64,000 bases of DNA from CAYGDP01 sp964348665 (GCA_964348665.1 CAYGDP010000019.1:1-64000), one strand, 5' to 3'; numbered from the stretch's first letter, positions 8,207-17,078 are shown. Program-made: numbers and translations. The notes: generated by a model not told the origin, from the sequence alone.

Positions 8207-8783
8207 TTTCTTTCGGGGGGACGAATCGCGCGGGGTCAACCGGCTTGTCCACTTCGAGGTCGCGAATGGTTTCGGTCATGGTGTCGGGTTTGTCGGTGGC
8301 AACGCCAGGGGCGGTATCGGTTTGTTTGATTGGAAGGGGAGAGTCTTTGGTTAGCCAGAGGTACGTCTGCACATAGACCGGGTGAAACCACGACCATTTC
8401 TCGCAGGCGACACCGTCCACAGTTTCGTTGCCGACACGTTTCCCCTCGGCCTTGGCTTTGGCGAGGCGTTTAAATATGGAAACGGTCAATGTGTGGCTGG
8501 CGTCGGTAACGGTGGCCGATTCGATTTTGCCGTCTTTCGTGCGCCAGCGATACGTCTTGCCATCGGCGACGATGATGGTTTCGGTCACGCCGCTGCTGTA
8601 GCGGTTCTCGACACGTTCTTTACCGACGCTGAACCAGACTTCGCCATCCCATCGGTCGTCGAGTGATTCGCGAACGAATTTCCAGTGGAGACTTTTGGCG
8701 GGAACATCTTGAGCATGGGAAAAGTTGAGGGTAAGGATAAATCCGAGGACGATCACTGCTACTACGCAAGACTTGCTAGTCAC
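8193..8783 (-). CDS. Secreted protein of unknown function, possibly LolA-like fold
   Basis: 196 residues with a clear signal peptide (MTSKSCVVAVIVLGFILTLNFSHA). The mature part is beta-rich with spaced patterns such as WDGEVWFSVGKERVENRY, TIIVADGKTYRW and VDGVACEKWSWFHPVYVQTYLWL, reminiscent of the LolA/LolB or DUF2092-like scaffold in which a strand reporting a test protein binds lipid. I do not recognise a specific family. It is convergent with, and overlaps by 14 bases, the EEP hydrolase. No operon partner on its strand. Confidence 0.7.
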   Translation of the reverse strand: MTSKSCVVAVIVLGFILTLNFSHAQDVPAKSLHWKFVRESLDDRWDGEVWFSVGKERVENRYSSGVTETIIVADGKTYRWRTKDGKIESATVTDASHTLTVSIFKRLAKAKAEGKRVGNETVDGVACEKWSWFHPVYVQTYLWLTKDSPLPIKQTDTAPGVATDKPDTMTETIRDLEVDKPVDPARFVPPKEITFR

Positions 8784-8827
8784 AAACCATCTACTACCAG
8801 TTATTCATCGTGCGCGCAAGCGGCCAC

Positions 8828-8957
8828 AGAAATTCCCCGTTTGTTACCGAGTCGCTGAAATAGAGCGTTTGGAGTTCAAGCTTTCGCTTGAAACACGCTG
8901 ATGCGCGTCCTCCAAACCAAGAAATTTCCCTCCTTCGAGGATAAGCGGGGAATTTCT
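8828..8957. repeat. 130-bp inverted-repeat element (MITE-like), copy 1
   Basis: Flush ends AGAAATTCCCCG (8828-8839) and CGGGGAATTTCT (8946-8957) are exact 12-bp terminal inverted repeats. Internally there are two tandem small hairpins (CAAGCTTTCGCTTG type and CACGCTGATGCGCG type) enclosed by GGAG...CTCC. A second copy of exactly the same length lies at 22477-22606, about 80 percent identical by eye. A 12-base direct repeat AAGCGGCCACAG lies at 8818-8829 and 8959-8970, consistent with a target-site duplication. No protein is encoded. It fills most of the 302-bp gap upstream of nuoA. Confidence 0.8.
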
Positions 8958-8975
8958 GAAGCGGCCACAGCGTCC

Positions 8976-9005
8976 TTGACATCGTTCGCAAAGAGCGGGT
9001 AAAAG
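8976..9005 (+). promoter_or_regulatory. Candidate promoter of the nuo operon
   Basis: TTGACA (8976-8981), 18-base spacer, TAAAAG (9000-9005). It starts six bases after the right direct repeat of the 130-bp element. A strong Shine-Dalgarno AAGGAGGGG (9072-9080) precedes the nuoA ATG at 9086, giving a leader of about 74 bases. Confidence 0.45.
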
Positions 9006-9085
9006 AGGATTGTGATAAATTTCACAAGCCTGTTGCCGACTAAACACTCTGATGCGCAGGCATTTTCTCCGAAGGAGGGGCGCCC

Positions 9086-9454
9086 ATGAGCGATCCCTAT
9101 GTCCGCGATTGCCTGTTGCTGGCTGTGTTTTCCGTCGTGGCAGTCGGGTTTGCGGCGGGGCCGCTGATCATCGCCCGGATTATCGCGCCACGGAAGCCCT
9201 CCCCGAGCAAGCAGGACATCTATGAGTGCGGTTTGGAAAGCAAAGGCGACGCTTGGGTGCAATTCAAGGCGCAGTATTATGTTTATGCGCTCGCGTTTGT
9301 GGCGTTCGACTTGGAAACGCCGTTCATCTACGCGTGGGCGGTCGTGTTCAAGGACTTGGGCTTTTTCACCTTTGTCGAGATGCTAATTTTTATTGGCGTG
9401 CTGGCGGCGGGGTTGGTCTATGCGTGGGCCAAAGGCGTGCTGGATTGGGAGTAA
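9086..9454 (+). CDS. nuoA: NADH-quinone oxidoreductase subunit A
   Basis: 122 residues, three helices (about 5-27, 63-87, 91-115). The signature PSKQDIYECGLESKGD matches the conserved loop of NuoA/ND3 with its redox-sensitive Cys, followed by QYYVYALAFVAFDLETPFIYAWA. It is part of the membrane arm near the quinone channel. First gene of a 12-gene operon; a very good Shine-Dalgarno (AAGGAGGGG) sets the start. nuoB begins four bases after the stop. Confidence 0.97.
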   Translation: MSDPYVRDCLLLAVFSVVAVGFAAGPLIIARIIAPRKPSPSKQDIYECGLESKGDAWVQFKAQYYVYALAFVAFDLETPFIYAWAVVFKDLGFFTFVEMLIFIGVLAAGLVYAWAKGVLDWE

Positions 9455-9458
9455 TCTG

Positions 9459-10103
9459 ATGCCCGTTGAAGAAGGACTAAAAAGCGAGCTGCAAAAGTCG
9501 GGAATTTACGTCGTCCCGCTCGAAGCCCTTTATAACTGGGGCCGTCGCAGTTCCATCTGGCCGTTGCAGTTTGGACTGGCCTGTTGCGCCATCGAGATGA
9601 TCGCAGCGTCCTGCTCGCGCTACGACCTTTCACGGTTTGGCGCGGAAGTTTTTCGTCCGTCGCCGCGCCAGGCCGATCTGATGATCGTGGCGGGCACGGT
9701 GACAAAAAAAATGGCGCCGCAGGTTGTCCGTCTCTGGAATCAAATGCCCGAACCGAAATATTGCATCGCCATGGGCGCATGCGCCATCGCTGGCGGACCT
9801 TTCAAGCAAGGTTACAACGTGCTCAAGGGCATTGACCGATATGTTCCGGTGGATGTGCATATCCCCGGGTGTCCGCCCCGGCCCGAAGCGCTCATTCACG
9901 CGATCATGACGTTGCAGCGGAAGATTGATCAGCAGCATTTTACCAAGCTCACGCAACCGCGCCCGCCGGAAATCGAGAATCGTCCGAACGAGTACCCGAT
10001 CCCGCAGTTCGGCGCGCACGATCTTGAGCCGCCGTGCAATCCAGACGTCTGGCAGCCGCCGGCGATTGAGCGTGCCGCGTTGAAAGAAGAGGCAAAAGCG
10101 TAA
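9459..10103 (+). CDS. nuoB: NADH-quinone oxidoreductase subunit B
   Basis: 214 residues starting at ATG 9459 (MPVEEGLKSELQKSG); the frame is open further upstream but that part overlaps nuoA and lacks homology. It binds the terminal cluster N2: FGLACCAIEM (tandem Cys), MGACAIAGG and PGCPPRPEAL supply the four ligands. LCC-type residues and DRYVPVDVHIPGCPPRPE are diagnostic for NuoB. The C-terminus extends about 40 residues beyond the core with a Pro-rich segment. Stop and nuoC start overlap as TAATG. Confidence 0.97.
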   Translation: MPVEEGLKSELQKSGIYVVPLEALYNWGRRSSIWPLQFGLACCAIEMIAASCSRYDLSRFGAEVFRPSPRQADLMIVAGTVTKKMAPQVVRLWNQMPEPKYCIAMGACAIAGGPFKQGYNVLKGIDRYVPVDVHIPGCPPRPEALIHAIMTLQRKIDQQHFTKLTQPRPPEIENRPNEYPIPQFGAHDLEPPCNPDVWQPPAIERAALKEEAKA

Positions 10104-10672
10104 TGGAAACTCTCGACCAAATCAAAACGCGCCTCGCGCAAGTCGCGCCCAACGCAAAGGTTTCCATCGAAGGCAGCGCGCTGGTCGTGGATCGCGGGAG
10201 TCTCCTCGAAATCTCGCGCTTCTTGCGGGACGACATCGCCTTGCAATTGGATTATCTCACCAATCTTTGCGCCTTGGATTGGCTGCGACGGAAAGAAAAA
10301 GTAAAAGATGGTGACAAAGAAACCGAGCGCGAGGTCGGCGGTTATCTCGAAGTCGTCTATCATCTGTACAGCGTTGCGCGCCGTCAAGGACCGCTGACGA
10401 TGAAATGCCGGACTGGCGACCGCGACAAGGACGTGCATATCCCCTCGGTCACCCCGATTTGGCGCAGCGCGGAGTTTCAGGAACGCGAAGCGTACGACCT
10501 GTACGGCGTAATTTTTGATGGTCATCCGGATCTGCGCCGGATTTTGATGTGGCCGGAATTCCAGGATTATCCGATGCGGAAGGATTACAAAATGCCCGAC
10601 GATTTCGAATGGGAACCGACGCCGCATGATTGGGTCGTTGACCGTGTGAAAGAGCGGGAGGAAGGAACATGA
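10103..10672 (+). CDS. nuoC: NADH-quinone oxidoreductase subunit C
   Basis: 189 residues. The 30-kDa subunit signature W-RSAEFQEREAYDLYGVIFDGHPDLRRILMW followed by DYPMRKDYKMP is intact. It is a peripheral-arm structural subunit bound to NuoD, here not fused to it. Overlaps nuoB by one base and nuoD by four bases, implying translational coupling. Confidence 0.97.
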   Translation: METLDQIKTRLAQVAPNAKVSIEGSALVVDRGSLLEISRFLRDDIALQLDYLTNLCALDWLRRKEKVKDGDKETEREVGGYLEVVYHLYSVARRQGPLTMKCRTGDRDKDVHIPSVTPIWRSAEFQEREAYDLYGVIFDGHPDLRRILMWPEFQDYPMRKDYKMPDDFEWEPTPHDWVVDRVKEREEGT

Positions 10673-11841
10673 TCCAACCGATCCAACCACCCTCGCCCGA
10701 CGCTCCCAGCTATAAGCTGACGCCGAAAGACGTCACGCTCGATACGCAGACGCTCGAAGTCTCCATCGGTCCGCAACATCCGAGCACGCATGGCGTTTTC
10801 CGGATGGACGTGGAGCTGGATGGCGAGACGGTGATCAAACTCAAACCCGTCTTCGGCTATCTGCATCGCAACCACGAGCAAATCGCGGAAACGACAACGT
10901 ACCTCGGCTCGATGCCGTACACCGACCGGCTCGATTATTTCAACTCGATGGCGAACAACTGGGGGTACGCGCTCACCGTTGAAAAACTGGCGGGGTATCA
11001 AGTGCCCGAACGCGCCGAATACATCCGCGTGATCATGAACGAGCTGACGCGTCTTCTGAATCATAGTTGTGTAACGGGTTTCCTGCTGCAAGACCTCGGC
11101 GCCTGGGGAACGCCATTGCTCTACGCCTTCCGTGAACGCGAAACAATCCTCGACCTCTTCGAGTCTGTCAGCGGCGCTCGAATGATGTGCAACTATTTCC
11201 GGTTTGGCGGCGTGCGCACGGACATGACCGACGCCGACATCGCCGCGGCAAAAGATATTGTGGAAAAATATCCAGCGTTCCTCGACGAGTTTGGGGCGCT
11301 TCTGACCGGCAACGAGATTTTGATTCAGCGCTGCCAGGGCGTCGGCATCCTCTCGAAAGAATTGGCCATCAGCGCTGGCATTAGCGGTCCGATGGCGCGC
11401 GCCAGCGGCGTCGAATACGACGTGCGCAAGATTGACAAGTACGGCTATTACGGCCGATTCGATTTTCGCGTGCCGATTGGCGAACACGGCGATGTATTCG
11501 ACCGCTACTACGTGCGCGTGTTGGAGATGCAGGAAAGCGTGAAGATTCTCAAACAAGCGCTCAAGGATATCCCAAAAGGTCCGATCATGGATCCGAAGGC
11601 GAAGCTGCGTGGATTCAAACCCGCCAAAGGCGAAGCCTATGGCCGCATCGAAAGCCCGAAAGGCGAGCTTGGTTTCTACGTGGTCAGCGACGGCACCGAC
11701 AAACCGTATCGCTATCACGTTCGCGCGCCCAGTTTCATCAATCTGACCATTCTCGAAGACATGTGTCTGGGCGAGAAAATTGCCGACGTCATGATCATTC
11801 TCGGCGCCGTGGATATTGTGTTGGGGGAGGTGGACCGATGA
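10669..11841 (+). CDS. nuoD: NADH-quinone oxidoreductase subunit D
   Basis: 390 residues, standard length. IGPQHPSTHGVFRMDVELDGE is the conserved N-terminal quinone-site region (His and Tyr side). GYLHRNHEQIAE, NELTRLLNH, GVRTDMTDADI and the C-terminal DxxxGEVDR are the 49-kDa subunit motifs derived from [NiFe] hydrogenase; the hydrogenase nickel-binding cysteines are absent, as expected. Starts inside the nuoC stop (ATGA) after GGAGGAAGGA and ends ATGA with nuoI. Confidence 0.97.
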   Translation: MIQPIQPPSPDAPSYKLTPKDVTLDTQTLEVSIGPQHPSTHGVFRMDVELDGETVIKLKPVFGYLHRNHEQIAETTTYLGSMPYTDRLDYFNSMANNWGYALTVEKLAGYQVPERAEYIRVIMNELTRLLNHSCVTGFLLQDLGAWGTPLLYAFRERETILDLFESVSGARMMCNYFRFGGVRTDMTDADIAAAKDIVEKYPAFLDEFGALLTGNEILIQRCQGVGILSKELAISAGISGPMARASGVEYDVRKIDKYGYYGRFDFRVPIGEHGDVFDRYYVRVLEMQESVKILKQALKDIPKGPIMDPKAKLRGFKPAKGEAYGRIESPKGELGFYVVSDGTDKPYRYHVRAPSFINLTILEDMCLGEKIADVMIILGAVDIVLGEVDR

Positions 11842-12893
11842 GTTACGGCCTCGGAATGCTCAAGGGCATGGCCGTCACGGCGAAAAATTTCGTCGAGAGC
11901 TACTACAAAAAAGATCGCATGGTGACGGTGCAGTATCCGGAGGAAAAAGAACTGCCCAAGGAAAATTTTCGGAACATCCCGTTCCTCCTCTTCGATGACA
12001 AACCTGACACAGGCATCCGTTGTGTTGCCTGTAAAATCTGCGAGATGGAATGCCCGCCGCAGTGCATTTACATCGAGATCGAGAAGGACGAGAAAGGCAA
12101 ACCGCTCCGTCGTCCGCGCGTATTCGACATTGACCTGACCGTCTGTATGAACTGCGGTATCTGCGCCGAGACTTGTCCATTCGAGGCGATCAAGATGGAT
12201 AGTGTCTATGAACTTTCCAGCTACGACCGGTTTTACGGACAGCTTGCCGACAAAAACCGCCTGCTCAAGTCCAACGAGTATTATCACAAGATCAAGCCGA
12301 CCGAAGCGGACGCGGTGGATGCGAAATTGAAATCGAAGGCGAAGAAACCAGCCGCCAAAGCCGCTGCAGCCCCGGCAAAACCGGCGGTTGCCGCGCCACC
12401 GAAACCAACTCCCGCACCCGCGGTCGCTGCCACTCCTGCAAAGATTGTCCTGCCCGCGAATGCGCCGTTCAGCGACGACCAGAAAGCGTGGCTCGAAAAA
12501 TTTCTCGCGACCAATATTACCGTCACTGTCGGCGCGCCCGGCGCTGCGCCTGCCCCGACTGCTACGGTCGATGTTACCGAAACTGCACCAGCCGCCGCTC
12601 CCGCCGCGCCGGAAGCCGCTCCCGCGGGCGACGCTGGCGAGCCGTGGCATGATCAAACGCTCGGGATGGACGAGCGAATGAAATTTGTGGCGAATCGTCC
12701 GCTGGAAGACAAGCTCATGGCGGCGATGGCGCAACTCGATTGTCAGGCCTGCGGCTACAATTGTCGCGATTATTCAATGGCGATTTTCAAAGGGGAAGAC
12801 CCTGACATTTCCAAGTGTGTTCCGGGCGAAACCGAAACCAAGTCAATGCTCAAGAAACTCCTGCAAGAGGCGGGGAAACCGTTCCAGGAATGA
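11838..12893 (+). CDS. nuoI: Complex I subunit NuoI fused to a C-terminal RnfB/CysJ-type Fe-S domain
   Basis: 351 residues, about twice the usual 160-180. Residues about 1-165 are NuoI with two 4Fe-4S motifs, CVACKICEMECPP and CMNCGICAETCPF (clusters N6a/N6b). An Ala/Pro-rich linker with PFSDDQKAWLEKFLA follows, then from about 265 WHDQTLGMDERM, MAAMAQLDCQACGYNC and DPDISKCVPG. This tail has four cysteines in the spacing of the RnfB-like 4Fe-4S domain and closely resembles the Fe-S region of PVC-group CysJ-like sulfite reductase flavoproteins. It may hold an extra cluster for a non-NADH donor (inference). Start ATG 11838 overlaps the nuoD stop. It sits where E, F and G would normally intervene. 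Confidence 0.92.
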   Translation: MSYGLGMLKGMAVTAKNFVESYYKKDRMVTVQYPEEKELPKENFRNIPFLLFDDKPDTGIRCVACKICEMECPPQCIYIEIEKDEKGKPLRRPRVFDIDLTVCMNCGICAETCPFEAIKMDSVYELSSYDRFYGQLADKNRLLKSNEYYHKIKPTEADAVDAKLKSKAKKPAAKAAAAPAKPAVAAPPKPTPAPAVAATPAKIVLPANAPFSDDQKAWLEKFLATNITVTVGAPGAAPAPTATVDVTETAPAAAPAAPEAAPAGDAGEPWHDQTLGMDERMKFVANRPLEDKLMAAMAQLDCQACGYNCRDYSMAIFKGEDPDISKCVPGETETKSMLKKLLQEAGKPFQE

Positions 12894-12922
12894 TGTTTCG
12901 TTGATTTCAAATTGAGACTCGT

Positions 12923-14200
12923 ATGACTGAATGGATCACAATGTTTATCCGATGGGCGTGGCAGACGGCGCTGCAGATTGTCGCGAACATTGACCAGGCG
13001 TTTGTGACGCTGGCGCACCGGCTTGAAATGGGGCTGACTTGGGTGGCATTGCAGGTTGGAGTGCCGGAGTGGGTTGTTTTGATCGTGATGCTTTTTTTGC
13101 CGCCGGTGGCGGTGGTGGCGATTTTCCCCGGATTCTTCGCGTTTATCACCTGGCTGGAACGAAAGGCGTTGGGACGCATCCAGAACCGCATCGGCCCGAA
13201 CCGGGTCGGCCCGTACGGATTGCTGCAACCGATGGCCGATGGGCTGAAGATGCTGACAAAAGAAGACATCATCCCCGAGCGCGCGGACAAATTTCTGCAC
13301 ACGCTCGCGCCGGTCATGATTGTCGTGCCGGCTATCACGCTCTTCGCCGTTCTGCCCTATGGGCGTAACATGATTCCCGCCGACCTGAACGTCGCCGTTT
13401 TGTTTTTCTTTGCCATCAGTTCGATCGCGACGATCGCGCTGTTTCTCGCGGGCTGGGGTAGTCACAACAAGTATTCGATGATCGGCGCGATGCGCGCCAT
13501 TGCACAGATGATTTCCTATGAATTGCCAGTGGTAATGACGGCGGTGCCGGCCATCATGATGGCGGGATCGCTGCGGGTGAGCGACATCGTGGCAGCGCAA
13601 GGTCCTACTTTTAACGAGGCGTTCCCCGGCGGCACCATCGTTCATTGGTTCGTCTGGAAACCCTGGGGGTTCGTAGGGTTTATTGCGTTTTTCGTGGCGG
13701 CGATGGTGGAATTGAATCGTTCGCCATTCGACATCGCCGAGGGCGAATCGGAAATCGTGGCGGGTTTTCACACGGAGTATTCGGGTTTCAAGTTCGCGCT
13801 CTTTTTCCTCGCTGAATACATGAGCGCCATCGCGGCGAGCGGATTGGCGACTACCTTGTTTCTCGGTGGTTGGTGGGGTCCGAGTTTTCTGCCGAGCTGG
13901 GTCTGGTTCACCCTGAAATGGTTTTCGCTGATGTGCGTGATGATCTGGTTGCGCGGCACCTTGCCTCGGATGCGGGTAGATCAATTGATGGGCTTTGCCT
14001 GGAAATTCATGCTGCCACTGGCCTTCGTGAACATCGTTGTCACGGGGGTTTGGTATTTCATGCCGCGCGAGTTCTGGTTTGAAAAAGCCTTGGCTTGGGG
14101 GTTGTGTGCGGTGATTTTGGGTTTCACCTACCTCGCATTGGTGCAAATCAACGCGGGGCCGGCGCTCCAAAAAAGAATCTATCGCTACGCCAACCTATGA
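12923..14200 (+). CDS. nuoH: NADH-quinone oxidoreductase subunit H
   Basis: 425 residues, longer than the usual 320-350 because of an N-terminal amphipathic extension (about 1-55) and a longer loop around TFNEAFPGGTIVHWF. WLERKALGRIQNRIGPNRVGPYGLLQPMADGLKML is the ND1 signature at the quinone-site entrance, and ELNRSPFDIAEGESEIVAGFHTEYSGFKFALFFLAEY is the conserved acidic loop. About eight or nine helices. A 29-base gap separates it from nuoI; its stop overlaps nuoJ as ATGA. Confidence 0.97.
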   Translation: MTEWITMFIRWAWQTALQIVANIDQAFVTLAHRLEMGLTWVALQVGVPEWVVLIVMLFLPPVAVVAIFPGFFAFITWLERKALGRIQNRIGPNRVGPYGLLQPMADGLKMLTKEDIIPERADKFLHTLAPVMIVVPAITLFAVLPYGRNMIPADLNVAVLFFFAISSIATIALFLAGWGSHNKYSMIGAMRAIAQMISYELPVVMTAVPAIMMAGSLRVSDIVAAQGPTFNEAFPGGTIVHWFVWKPWGFVGFIAFFVAAMVELNRSPFDIAEGESEIVAGFHTEYSGFKFALFFLAEYMSAIAASGLATTLFLGGWWGPSFLPSWVWFTLKWFSLMCVMIWLRGTLPRMRVDQLMGFAWKFMLPLAFVNIVVTGVWYFMPREFWFEKALAWGLCAVILGFTYLALVQINAGPALQKRIYRYANL

Positions 14201-14718
14201 CCATCGGCCAATTCGCTTTCATCGTTCTGTCAACGCTCACCATCGTCGGCGCTGGGCTGGCGGTGATTCTGCGCAATGTCACCCACGCCGTCCTCTCCCT
14301 TGTGCTCTTCTTTTTCGGCATCGCGAGCCTTTTCTTCCTGTTACGCGCCGATTACATCGGCGTCATCCAAATCCTCATCTATGTCGGCGCCGTGGCGGTG
14401 TTGATCGTGTTTGCCATCGTACTGACCCGGTCGGACACTGCCGCAGAAGATTTTCGCAGTCTTGGCGGCGTCTGGTGGGTCGGCGCGTTCGTCGCGGCGA
14501 TTGTCGGCGGATTACTGACGGGATTGATCCTGCGCTCGGACGAAGTCCTGAAGTTCAAGACAGAAAACCCAACCGGCTCGGTCGAAGAGGTGGGACGAGC
14601 GCTCATGACCCAGTACGCTCTTCCGTTTGAAGTTGCCAGCATTCTACTCACAGCCGCGCTCATCGGCTCGGTCGTCATTGCCATGGAAGAAATCAAAAAG
14701 CGGATGCACAAGAAATGA
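14197..14718 (+). CDS. nuoJ: NADH-quinone oxidoreductase subunit J
   Basis: 173 residues from ATG 14197 (MTIGQFAFIVLSTLTIVGAG). Five helices; the ND6 pattern AVLSLVLFFFGIASLFFLLRADYIGVIQILIYVGAVAVL contains the pi-bulge helix region. The upstream in-frame stretch overlaps nuoH and is not homologous, so the ATGA-overlap start is used. Membrane arm, couples quinone chemistry to proton pumping. Confidence 0.96.
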   Translation: MTIGQFAFIVLSTLTIVGAGLAVILRNVTHAVLSLVLFFFGIASLFFLLRADYIGVIQILIYVGAVAVLIVFAIVLTRSDTAAEDFRSLGGVWWVGAFVAAIVGGLLTGLILRSDEVLKFKTENPTGSVEEVGRALMTQYALPFEVASILLTAALIGSVVIAMEEIKKRMHKK

Positions 14719-15020
14719 TCGCCCTGCAAAGTTATCTCGTGATTTCGGCGGTGCTCTTCGCCATCGGATTGGCGGGCGCGCTGACGCGCCGAAACGCCGT
14801 ACTGGTGCTGGTCAGCATCGAAATCATGATGAACGCGGCCAACCTGAATTTCATCGCGTTCTGGCATTACGGTATGCTCGATTTGAGCGGCCAACTCTTC
14901 GCGCTCTTCGCCATCGTCATCGCGGGCGCGGAATCGGCGGTCGGGCTGGCGCTGGTCATCGCCGTTTTCCGCCATTACAAGTCCGTCAACGTCGAGGATT
15001 TCAAGAATTTGAAAGGATAG
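14715..15020 (+). CDS. nuoK: NADH-quinone oxidoreductase subunit K
   Basis: 101 residues, three helices, with the ND4L features NAVLVLVSIEIMMNAANLNF (conserved Glu in helix 2) and FAIVIAGAESAVGLALVIA (Glu in helix 3). Overlaps nuoJ by four bases; nuoL starts at the next base after its stop. Confidence 0.97.
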   Translation: MIALQSYLVISAVLFAIGLAGALTRRNAVLVLVSIEIMMNAANLNFIAFWHYGMLDLSGQLFALFAIVIAGAESAVGLALVIAVFRHYKSVNVEDFKNLKG

Positions 15021-17078
15021 ATGCGAACCGCTCCCATTCAAATCTGGCTCATTCCGCTGCTGCCGCTGGTGGCGGGAACGATCTGCGCGCTCCTCCGACA
15101 GACACAAAAGAAAGCGGCATTCTGGCTCGCGGTCGGATCCATGGGGATCTCGACATTGCTTTCGCTGAATTTACTCTGGATGGAATTGCACGCGCACGGG
15201 GACGCTCCCGCGCTTCTCAACTTCACCTGGCTCACCTATGGCACCACGGATTTGAAGCTCGGCTTCCTCCTGAACCCCCTCACCACGGTGATGGTGTCGA
15301 TGGTGAGCTTTGTCAGCCTGCTGATTTTCATCTATTCGCACGGCTACATGCACGCCGACAAAAATTACGCGCGATTTTTCTGTTTCCTGTCGCTGTTCGC
15401 CGCCGGGATGCTCGGGTTGTGCGTCTCCAACAGTTTACTGTTGCTGTTCGTGTCGTGGGAATTGGTCGGGCTGTGCAGTTATCTGCTGATCGGTTTTTGG
15501 TATTTCAAACCGAGCGCGGCGGCGGCGGCCAAAAAAGCGTTCATCGTGACCAAACTCGGTGACATGGGGTTCTTCATCGGGATCCTCTGGCTCTACAACG
15601 CGACCGGCACGCAATTGCTCTACGACAACGGCCAGGGAATTCTGGAACAAACCGACAACCTTGCGTTGGTTACCAATGTCTGGATGGGAATGAATCTCGC
15701 GGGCGTGCTGGCATTGCTGATTTTCTGCGGCGCAGTGGGCAAAAGCGGCCAGTTCCCGCTTCATGTTTGGCTGCCGGACGCGATGGAAGGCCCGACGCCG
15801 GTCAGCGCACTCATTCACGCGGCGACAATGGTGGCGGCGGGAGTGTTTTTGGTTGGGCGAATGTATCCGCTTTTTCAGGCAGAACCGATCTCGTTGGAAG
15901 TGGTGACGTGGATCGGGGCGTTCACGGCGCTGATGGCGGCGACGATGGCGGTGGCACAGCGCGACATCAAACGGATTTTGGCGTACTCGACCGTCTCGCA
16001 GCTCGGTTTCATGATGCTCGGACTTGGCGTGGGCGGTTTTGTGGCGGGCATTTTTCATCTCATCACGCACGCCTTTTTCAAGGCGTTGCTGTTCCTCGGG
16101 AGCGGCAGCGTCATTCATGGGTGTCACGAGGAGCAGGACGTTTTCAAGATGGGCGGGTTGAAGAAAGCGATGCCGACGACATACATGACCTACATGATTG
16201 GTTATCTTGCGCTGGCCGGTTTCCCGTTTTTGTCGGGATGGTGGAGCAAAGACGAGATCTTGCAAGCCGTATCCCATTTTCAGGGTAGTCCTGTGCCGCT
16301 GGCGATGGCGTTGGCGGCCGCATTTCTGACGGCGTTCTATATGACACGGCAAGTCTGTCTCGTCTTTTTTGGCGAACAACGCAGTCATGATTATCATCCG
16401 CACGAATCCCCCGCAGTCATGACCGTGCCGCTCATTCTATTGGCGGTGGGCGCCGCGTTGCTTGGGTTTATTGGCATTCCCGGCCACAATTTGTTTCATC
16501 ACTTCCTTGCGCCGCATGAAAAGGAGCACGCAGTCAATTATGCGCTGATGTTTTTCGCGTCGCTCATTCCGCTGGTCGGGATCGGGTTGGGCTGGATGAT
16601 TTATGGCAAAAAGCCGTTGAAAGCCGGTGAGGCAGACCCATTGGCGAAAATACTCGGGCCGGTCTACCGATTTTTTGAAGGCCGTTGGTATTTCGACGAA
16701 ATCTACGAGAAAACCGTGGTGGCAGGCACGTGGCTTTTTGCGCGGTCATCCAAACCGGGTGAAGCTTCGGTGGATTTTTTCGCGATGATTTGGGGGTATA
16801 TCGTGAAGGGACTTTCCTGGTGCAGCCAGCTCTGGGATGAGTACGTCATCAATGGCAGTTTTGACGCGGGCTGCCGGAGCGTCCGCGAGACGGCGCGCAG
16901 CTTCGCGTCGGCGTTGAGCGGTCATGTGTCGAGTCACCTGGCGTCTGTCGCCGCGGGCGTGGTTCTTCTCTTTGGAATTTATTTACTGGCGACATTTGGG
17001 CTGGTGTCCGTGGCGTCCGCGGTCTTTGTCGTGTGTCTTTCATTGTACGCGTTGGTTTTGTATGGACGATCCGCATGA
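15021..17078 (+). CDS. nuoL: NADH-quinone oxidoreductase subunit L
   Basis: 685 residues, about 70 longer than E. coli NuoL. Antiporter-type core with SWELVGLCSYLLIGFW (Glu of helix 5), GAVGKSGQFPLHVWLPDAMEGPTPVSALIHAATM (Lys of helix 7) and AYSTVSQLGFMMLGLG. The C-terminal part (from about 530) with YFDEIYEKTVV and following amphipathic stretch is the lateral helix HL plus final anchor helix, and looks extended. An extended HL would be needed to span an extra NuoM. Four-base overlap with nuoM1. Confidence 0.96.
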   Translation: MRTAPIQIWLIPLLPLVAGTICALLRQTQKKAAFWLAVGSMGISTLLSLNLLWMELHAHGDAPALLNFTWLTYGTTDLKLGFLLNPLTTVMVSMVSFVSLLIFIYSHGYMHADKNYARFFCFLSLFAAGMLGLCVSNSLLLLFVSWELVGLCSYLLIGFWYFKPSAAAAAKKAFIVTKLGDMGFFIGILWLYNATGTQLLYDNGQGILEQTDNLALVTNVWMGMNLAGVLALLIFCGAVGKSGQFPLHVWLPDAMEGPTPVSALIHAATMVAAGVFLVGRMYPLFQAEPISLEVVTWIGAFTALMAATMAVAQRDIKRILAYSTVSQLGFMMLGLGVGGFVAGIFHLITHAFFKALLFLGSGSVIHGCHEEQDVFKMGGLKKAMPTTYMTYMIGYLALAGFPFLSGWWSKDEILQAVSHFQGSPVPLAMALAAAFLTAFYMTRQVCLVFFGEQRSHDYHPHESPAVMTVPLILLAVGAALLGFIGIPGHNLFHHFLAPHEKEHAVNYALMFFASLIPLVGIGLGWMIYGKKPLKAGEADPLAKILGPVYRFFEGRWYFDEIYEKTVVAGTWLFARSSKPGEASVDFFAMIWGYIVKGLSWCSQLWDEYVINGSFDAGCRSVRETARSFASALSGHVSSHLASVAAGVVLLFGIYLLATFGLVSVASAVFVVCLSLYALVLYGRSA

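Noticed and set aside
8784..9085. Small reading frames in the gap before nuoA (for example 8794-8991 minus)
   Set aside because: They run through the 130-bp inverted-repeat element and have no coding character.
10585..11718. 377-residue frame on the minus strand
   Set aside because: Antisense to nuoD with no recognisable motif; His/Arg-rich shadow composition.
15435..16403. 322-residue frame opposite nuoL
   Set aside because: Basic, His/Arg-rich complement of a hydrophobic protein; no start signal.
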